This document shows positions 56,906-64,000 of a stretch of DNA of 64,000 nucleotides, one piece after another (the stretch's first letter is position 1; every line of letters begins with the position of its first letter). Position numbers and translations under genes: made by a program. The notes beneath the pieces were generated by a model. That model ran no database searches. It had not been told where the DNA came from and worked only from the letters and a program-made list of their open reading frames with translations. Origin of the DNA: Chionoecetes opilio (Eukaryota; Arthropoda; Malacostraca; Decapoda; Majidae); the NCBI GenBank assembly GCA_016584305.1, contig JACEEZ010001767.1, positions 44,320 through 108,319 of the forward strand, written 5' to 3'.

Positions 56906-59131
56906 ATTAGCGTACTGGTTATATATAATATATATGTGTTAATCGATACTAAGACAGGATGTCCGAGTGTCTGAGTGTCTTGTACTGGCGCCTAGCGGAT
57001 GCTGAGTGCTGACACCTTTTCCTGAGGTAGACACCTCGCCCTGGTTCCAGACTACACACACAAGTTGTGTGTGTGCGTCATCTCAGCGCTCTGCCCAAGG
57101 ATGATGACGCTGACGAGAGTGCAACAGGCCTGAGAGACATGTCCACCGGAACCTGCCACTTCCGGCCTCCTTTCCTTATATGCTGCAACTGGCCGGAGAG
57201 GGGACAGACAGAACACAGAGATCACCAGGAGACGTGTTACCTTGCGCCCCTACTCACGACACACCTTCCTAGGTGTCTGTGTGTACCCTACACCTGGGGG
57301 TGTGGAGTACCTTGTCACGTCATTAACTGTTCCCGGCTCTGTCTCCTAGACATTAGTTTCATTGGTCGTTACTTAACGAACTGCGTGACATTATTATTGT
57401 ATAAACCCTCACAAGTGTACATATATATATAATATATATCTTTTGTAGTATATTGTCTTACTCGAATCCTTTGGCACTAAAGAATACTTATAATTTACGT
57501 AAGAACCGCTCGACCACGTTTAGCCCATACATACCACTTTATTTGATGTGTACCTCTGGGCAACGAAGCAAGTTACCAGCCCGTCAAGAGGGCATCATCC
57601 GGCAATCACCCCTTACAGGTTATTCAACCAGTATCAACATGGAGTGAACCCGTTATCCGTAAAATAACCATACTAAGAAGGGTAACATAATTGGTGCATT
57701 AGCGGTGGAATGAGATAACATTACATCACGCATAGTGTTGCGTTACAACACATAATGGTAATGTCGTAACATAAAAAAAGACGACAACGGTGGTATGTGG
57801 CAACATAAAATTGTAATATAAGTTACGTGCCTTAAGTGAATAACTGGACGAGTACATACTAATTAATACACGTGAGGTGAGCGATAGATTGTGGAACAAC
57901 ATTGAGTCGGTGAACGTAGACAGAGACACAGAGAAAGACAAAAAAAATTAAAGCTGTGTCAGACAGGCCTGGCCTTCGTGATTTTTCCACGATTCAGCAT
58001 CTCCTCTTAAAGATCTATTTCATATCATTACTCAAACCACAACAAACAGAGTTATCAATTAATAACTCCCCAGTATAGAGAATCCAGCCTACATTGACTC
58101 CGAGATTCAGCGACGAGAACACCGCGAGGACAAGGACGCGTATCTCCGCGAGGACAAGGACGAGGACGCGTGGAAGAACAGGTTATCAAGAGAACACAGG
58201 ACGGGAGCTGTTATCGTGTGTACGGAAGAGGCCCCGACTTCTTACAAGGTCATCACAACGCTCCAGCCGACACCTGCTTCCCCCCACTCTTCCTGATCTG
58301 GATTCTGCATTGGCATCCCTTGGAGGAAGCCCTTCTGATTCAGCAGTACGGATAGACTTGCCTTTGCTGAATTCACACAATGTTAGTGAGTATACAACAT
58401 CTAGCTGACCTTACAAGAGACATACTTTAAAAACGCCACTCGTTTACATAAATAACACTTAGTGGTGAGATATGTATTTTCACATTTGTTTTTGCTTAAA
58501 TAGCCATGTGAAAGAATTTCAAGTATTTAATTTGTTAGTTAGTTTTCTATAGATGTTTTAAATATGCTTACCGCTAATATTTCATAATTTTTGTAATTCC
58601 TAATAATTTGTTAGCTTCCCTTATATGTAATATATATATTCAATTCTCCTTCTTGAATTGCTTTAAAAGCCAGGAGATGGGAGATAATAGTTAACTTAAT
58701 TAAAGTTTTACTTATGAATTTATTGACTCTTAAACAAAAGTTAGAATGTGAGTGAATTATTTGCTAGCATGTATAGTATAGCAGATGTACTCCTAGTCTC
58801 TGAGGAAGCAGGAAATGACAGTACAGGGAAGTTAACCTTTTGTTTGAGGAATTAACTCTTGAATTGAGGGATAACTGTAATCACCTCCGAGTACCTCCGT
58901 TTGTAACATAAAATAACCTTACTGCACCTCAGATTATCTCCTCTACTAACTCGAAGTCTATTTCTAACACATCCGTTGCAGGTAGTTTATTTTTTGCCCC
59001 TGCCGAAGACTCTTCCTCAGGCCACTAGTGCTATTACGCCAAGTTTATCTGCCAGGAAATATATTTTTGTCTATGTAAGGATATTATAACACCAAAACTA
59101 TTAATTTAGCAGCCAAGTGCTACAGGCACTC
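56906..59131. other. Intergenic sequence, no gene supported
   Basis: The 121-codon frame 57067-57432 and the 104-codon frame 58094-58408 show no known domain. 57068-57105 holds a small inverted GCGTCATC...GATGACGC pair. 58115-58170 repeats GCGAGGACAAGGACG twice. A long-terminal repeat could be hidden here but no TG..CA pair was found. Confidence 0.4.
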
Positions 59132-59695
59132 TAGACCTGTTCAGAAAACAATTTTTTCCTATTTTTATACCCCCCTGCAAGGTTTCCCATGCTTTTTGAC
59201 CTGAAAAAGCCGAAAATTACAACCATTTTGAGCTAAAATGTCAGGAACCTTTGCCTCATTGGACCTCAAGATATTAAGCCCGCGATAGTAGAAAAGCGCC
59301 TAATTTTGCCTTCCGCCAGACTTTTTTTCACCTGAGACTTTTGTTACAATTGGGATAGAACAACAAATTGGGTATCAAATTGAAGCATTTTTAATATTAT
59401 TTCTGAAAAAACATTCCCAAATAACATTCAAGAAAAAAAGACACATCATATCCAGAAAAAAAGGCAAATTTTCTGAAAATTCATATAAATTTCATAAATA
59501 TTACCCAAACTTGACATCAAAAAATGTGTGACGAAGACTCTAAAAACTATTTTCAAGTGGCAGAAAACTCTATTGTCTATGTCTATACATTTTGGCTTAT
59601 AATGGTTGTAATTTTCGACTTTTCCAGGTCAAAAAGCATTGGAAACCGTGCAGGAGGGTATAAAAATAGGAAAAAAAAATTTCTGAACAGGTCTA
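59132..59695. mobile_element. MITE with ~110-bp inverted repeats, probable TA target
   Basis: TAGACCTGTTCAGAAA (59132) is mirrored by TTTCTGAACAGGTCTA ending at 59695. Inward both carry CCTATTTTTATACCC, GGTTTCC-ATGCTTTTTGACC, and CGAAAATTACAACCAT. No coding. If TA is the target duplication, the ends are GACCTGTTCAG, compatible with a Tc1/mariner-type MITE (inference). Confidence 0.8.
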
Positions 59696-59799
59696 GTGTG
59701 TGGTGTTGTGAGGAGGAACCCTGGGAGCCCTGGTGGTGATGTCCTGGCATACATAAACATACATGTTACATACATACATACATATACATACATGGTTAA
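59696..59799. repeat. (CATA)n-like tract at a LINE 3' tail
   Basis: ACATACATACATACATATAC near 59771-59790; on the minus strand this is a (TATG)n tail to the LINE that ends here. Confidence 0.7.
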
Positions 59800-60681
59800 A
59801 CATACATATAACTAAAGCCCAAAGGTGCACTGTCGTGTGCTACCTATCTTAAGGGCAATTTACACATAAATATAAAGACCTAAAAACTAACATTATATAC
59901 ATTTATGCATCACTAAAGTGTTTGTTGAGGCACTGTTGCTGTCACTAGTGTCACAGTATCACTAGCCTCAGCGGGGTGGGCTTCAACAGTCTCCACCGAT
60001 TGGCCGCCAACTTTACACTTTGCGTGTTCATCTCCTGGATGTGAGGGACAGCGGCCGTGAAAATGTTCCACATCCTGGAGACGCGGCCCACAAAGGTGCG
60101 TTGGTGCTGGCTGGCACGGGAACGCGGCACCTCCACTGCATCACCACTGGTAAGCACCGTTCTCGTGCTTTGCGTGGCGACTCTCGGAGGCTGTCGTAAC
60201 CCAGCCAGGTGTGGCACTCCCTGCACCTGTGCCTTGTGGAATACCACAAGCGCCGTGACATCCCTGCCGTGTTCCAGTGAGTCGAGAGGACTCACCGGCT
60301 CGAATAGGGCTGGGGGGTCTGGGGGGTCTGCAGCATCCAGCAGTCGCAGGGCTCGACGCTGGATGCTGTCCAGCCTCCGAGTGTGCGAGGCTGCACACGA
60401 CATCCAGGAGAGGGCGGCGTACTCTAAGTAAGGCCGTATCTGGGCCTTATAGAGCAAGAGCTTCCCTCCCCTGTCGAGGAATCTGGCTACCCTTCGCAGG
60501 GCAGAGACCCTGTGAGAGGCCTTTTTTGCAATGTGTTTGATGTGGCCGTCAAACCTTAGCTCTCGGTCCACCTCTACTCCCAGAACCTTGACGGCTTCCT
60601 GGAGTGGGAGAGGAACGCCACCAAACCGCAGCCTCCCTTCCACTGCTGGCCCGGCAGGGGGGGACCGAGAAACCACCATTG
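59800..60681 (-). pseudogene. LINE C-terminal fragment
   Basis: From 60679: MVVSRSPPAGP, VKVLGVEVDRELRFDGHIKH (the L-G-V-x-x-D-x-x-L-x-F-x-x-H block following the RT palm), ALRRVARFLDRGGKLLLYKA, IRPYLEYAALSWMSCA, RLDSIQRRALRLLDAA, and a C-terminus GRVSRMWNIFTAAVPHIQEM. The frame is open for 243 codons to TAG near 59951, so it is little decayed. The RT catalytic region is missing (5'-truncated at about 60681). Possibly the same family as the RT fragment at 7868-8770, which carries the complementary N-terminal half. Confidence 0.85.
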
Positions 60682-60829
60682 CCTGTGTCCAACAAAAATA
60701 ACTTTGTGACGCATTGCTAAATACCTCATACTACTTGAACAATATTACATTAACGGGATGACATGATGAGCAGGTAAAATATTCAACACAGTATTCATTC
60801 ATGTCAGACCAAGTTGCTCCAATGGTAAC
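60682..60829. other. Spacer
   Basis: Nothing recognised. Confidence 0.4.
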
Positions 60830-63000
60830 TAATAGGTAAATAGACACCTGCTCCTTGGATTACAAGGAAATGAAAGAATAACATGAATTCAGAGTTTTCA
60901 AGGCAAGTTGAAATTAATAGAAAACAACGTACAACTTTACAAAAAATACAGAAGAAAAGAAACGCTTTAAAAGGACAAGCTTCATGAGGCAAAAAAAGAC
61001 ATACTACCACAATAAGTTCCATCAAAGTAAAGGTAATCAGCACAGATGTGGAATAATATCAGAGGTATCGTACCTAAACAATAAACACAAAAACATAATC
61101 ATAACGATGATGTTAATGACAAGGCGGAGGAATTTAACAACTTTTTGCTAACGTAGGAAGAAAAATTTTTGAGAAGTGAAAAAAATTATTTTACTAACAA
61201 TGATACTAACCCAGATAATGATAATGCGGTCACAAATAATTTCTTCAGGCCTAAACCATTTGATGTTGTACTGTAAATTATCACAATATCCAAACTAAAG
61301 GAGAACCAAATCTGTAGGTAGCGATGGCATTTCCCAAAGTTTTATAAAAGACAGCCTCTTAATCACGGCTTTTTACCCTAATTTGTATATTCAACACCTC
61401 AATCGCTACAGGAAAATTTTCCCAATCCCTGGAAACATGCTGTTGTTGCCCCTATCCTTTAAAGGAGGGGATAGTAATGTGAGCTCTAATTACAGACCAA
61501 ATTCCCCTCCTTCCTGTATTATTATCAAAGGTTTTAGAAAAAAATTGTAGCTAAACAATTTTCCCGACCACCTAGAAGAGAATTGATTTATTTTCCCGAC
61601 ATCAACATGGATTCAGGCCAAATTATCCACTGAATCTGCTCTCACAGTAATATCCAACCATGTATATAGTAACCTAGATAATAAGAGAATAACTATGATA
61701 CTTTGTGTGACTTGTCAAAAGGCATTCGACGGCGTTAATACCGACATTCTACTGCAGAGATGCCTTAAAGGGTTACGTATTGACCCTTTCTGGATCCAAG
61801 ATTATCTGTTAATAAAAACCAATCAGTCGACAAACAATAAACATATCATCCAAATCTATAGTAACCTATGGAGTCACAAGGCTCTATCCTTGGCCTATTC
61901 TTTTTTCTGTTTTTTGTTAATGATATCTCGGGGTACGTAAACGTTTGGGTGTTTTAGTTCAGTATGCAGGACGATACACAGTTTATCCCCCATTTGGCAA
62001 TATCAATAACGTAGACCAACTAATCACCAGAGCTAAAGTAACGCTGTCGAATGCCAAGACTTACTTTCCTAAAAGTGGTCTTATTTTAAAATTTCTAAAA
62101 AGACTCAATTTATATTATTGGAACACGGCAATTGTTATCGAACATTCCAGACGATATGACCATCAACTTTAACGGTAATAATATAACAATAACCAAGATG
62201 TCAAATATTGGGTGTTTACTTTTGACAGATACATGACCTTTGACACACACATACACCAACTCACTAAGAAAGTAACAGGAGTATTAATGTTCATAAATAG
62301 AGTGAAAGACTTATTGACAAGGACACCAGAGTGATTTTTATACATACAAATAGTGTTAAGTCTAATTAATTACGGACTCAAGATATGGGGCAACACCAAT
62401 GAAACCTCATGCAGCAAGTACCCAAAAATGCCCAAAAATTCGCTGCCAAAGTGGGTGCTGGAGGTTACAAAAGACGCGACCGTGCGACTCCTGTGATACA
62501 AGAACTTAAGTGGATAAAGATGAAGAAAAAAATGAAATTGATCAATGCATGATGGTGATAAAGTGACCATAAGTATTATCCTGAGTGGCTATTGAACTTA
62601 CCATTGTAACACAGATAAATGACTGCATAACAAGACAAAATCGAAACCTATTTGTCCCAAGAGTTAACACAGACAATGGTGCCGTTCTTTATTAGTAAGT
62701 GGACCGAGAGCATGGAACAAGCTCCCTTCTAATATAAAAGAACTCCCCTCAATCCCCGAGTTTCAAAAAAGCCTTAATACTTACGCTCTTCAAGGTGGCC
62801 TTTGCTAAGAATTTCAAATATCATAATTTTTTATACACTATGCTTTATTATGTATATACATATATGTATTATGTCTTATTATGTAAGTAATTACATTCTC
62901 ATGTAACTTATATTTCACCATGTATATGTTATTTTTTAGTAAGTTTAAGAGAAAAGCCATTGTACATTAAGGAATAAAGCATTCTGATTCTGATTCTGAT
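60830..63000 (+). pseudogene. LINE, linker to 3' tail, with (TTCTGA)n end
   Basis: Opens with a linker reading APWITRK (about 60847), NDKAEEFNNFFANVGRKIFE (about 61115), RT start with SDGISLK-like (frameshifted), a HPR-like block PLLPVLLSKVLEKIVAKQFS (about 61505), LCVTCQKAFDGVNTDILLQR (about 61700, catalytic Asp replaced by Cys or shifted), a V-x-Q-G-S-I-L-G-P equivalent near 61880, and VQYA-DDTQ at about 61957-61980, where one extra G breaks Y-A-D-D. It ends with GGAATAAAGCATTCTGATTC followed by TGATTCTGATT (62970-63000), a short-unit tail. Related to 22640-23770. Many frameshifts; 5'-truncated inside the endonuclease-RT linker. Confidence 0.8.
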
Positions 63001-63004
63001 TTGA

Positions 63005-63106
63005 CCCCTTTCTCTCTCTCCTCTCTCTTCTCTCTCTCTCTCTTTTTTCTCTCTCTCTCTCTCTCTCCTCTCCCCCCTCCTCTCTCTCTCTCTCTCCCCT
63101 CTCTCT

Positions 63107-63148
<42 letters not shown>

Positions 63149-63185
63149 CTCTTCCCCTCTCTCTTTTCTCTCTCTCTCTCTCTCA
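63005..63185. repeat. (TC)n microsatellite with TTTT/CCCC slips
   Basis: Directly follows the LINE tail. Confidence 0.92.
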
Positions 63186-64000
63186 TATAACATACAGTAC
63201 TCTTCCTAACATTTTTTACTTTTTATGCTTCCTTTTTTTACGCCTGAAAACATCTACGAAAATGACATATTAGGTTCGTACAGAAGAGCAACCCTCGATT
63301 TTTTATTATTTGGCTACGTGTTGCTTACTGCGACCAATCCAGGCGTACACACACACTAACTTAGGAGTCTTTGAAACACAAATCAGAGTGATAGCATGCA
63401 GGTAGTCAGGGGAAGGAGGAATGCAAGTTTTTTAATTAGGGGAGGTAGGAAGGGGCAAGATATAATGAAAGAGAAGAAGAAAAGGGAAAATTTGGGGTAA
63501 ATAAGGAACTATAGGGAGCGAAGAAAGAAACGCATATAATAGGAGGATGAAGAAAAGAAAATGAAGTAAAAGTAAAGGATGAGAAAGAAAGAAAATAGAA
63601 AGGCAAAAAGTATGGAAAAAAACGCATAAACAAGATGGGTGAGAGAGAGTTCGGGAGGGAAGAAAGAAAGGGAATTTTTTTTTTTTGAAGCGAAGGCAAA
63701 GCGAAGGAATATAAAATGAAGAAAATGATGAATGGGAAAATGGTACAAAGAAAAGACAAGACAGAAGAGATCAAGAAGTCAAGAGATAAAAAAAATAACT
63801 GACGGGAGAAGAAATAAGTGAGATCAGAAAAAAATAAGGAAAGGAAGAAAAGTTAAGTGAGAAAGGAAGACGAAACGAAAAGGGAAGGAAAAAATGAAGA
63901 AAGAATAAAGTAGGAAAATGAGAGGAGGTCTGAGAGCTGTGAGTTTCTAATTAAAGTTTCTTTTTCCACCAGCTCCCGGTTTTGTAATTACTTTGAAGAA
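63186..64000. other. Purine-rich intergenic sequence
   Basis: From about 63410 the plus strand is strongly purine-biased (AAGAAAGGAA words). Frames on the minus strand are by-products. No gene recognised. Confidence 0.5.

Noticed and set aside
57067..57432. 121-codon frame
   Set aside because: No domain, no family resemblance, ends in AT-rich low complexity.

Overview
The window looks like nuclear DNA of an arthropod, most likely a decapod crustacean (inference). It combines very dense microsatellites, decayed non-LTR retrotransposons, tRNA-derived SINEs ending in simple repeats, hAT/Helitron/CACTA-type DNA transposons and degenerate TTAGG-like tracts. I see no rRNA gene, no CRISPR array, no bacterial operon and no intact host gene. 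Nearly all coding signal is mobile-element or multicopy-ORF debris broken by single-base indels. Two blocks (about 1-6.2 kb and 18.6-24.5 kb) have stretched homopolymers and constant frameshifts, as in unpolished long-read assembly. There is one N at 13813.

Layout. 0-6.2 kb: an LTR-retrotransposon integrase fragment, then a ~3.3 kb inverted repeat (2850-6205) folding near 4517. 6.2-10.2 kb: three copies of a Helitron-like repeat, a BEL/Pao gag scrap ending in a long (TCC)n tract, and a LINE fragment. 10.7-18.5 kb: a duplicated motif with an RFX X-box-like palindrome, a hAT element of the Buster/ZBED5 kind (11870-13126), a hAT MITE with a perfect 8-bp target duplication (14229-14734), a fold-back MITE (15619-16152) and a SINE. 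18.6-23.8 kb: a frameshifted copy of a metazoan multicopy ORF family with a Cys-rich tail, a reverse-strand copy of a second multicopy family, and a LINE fragment. 24-26.2 kb: a 30-bp minisatellite and (GA)n.

26.4-31.5 kb is the most informative part. A reverse-strand LINE is split by a complete 2,366-bp DNA transposon (28938-31303) with CACTGGGTAACA ends and a TTA target duplication. Removing the insert and one TTA puts the LINE back in one frame across the junction. The insert carries one ~555-codon gene of a multicopy family known to me only as 'uncharacterised'. The gene lies between long terminal inverted repeats, so it is probably the transposase of a CACTA/EnSpm-like element.

31.5-44.6 kb is dominated by tandem repeats: (CAC)n, a 21-bp satellite that stays open as a 561-residue frame, a 34-bp satellite carrying 12 YY1/Pho-like motifs, (GT)n, (GGT)n and 15-, 68- and ~115-bp units. 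It also holds three copies of an unnamed ~150-170 bp dispersed repeat, a SINE and a hAT MITE with perfect TSD. 45-64 kb holds LINE fragments, four more SINE copies, two MITEs, a possible promoter with first exon (46692-46858), a cluster of ecdysone-response-like palindromes (54685-55029) and an internally deleted copy of a third multicopy ORF family (55117-56905). The elements do not form a pathway; what joins them is nested insertion history and microsatellites at SINE and LINE tails.
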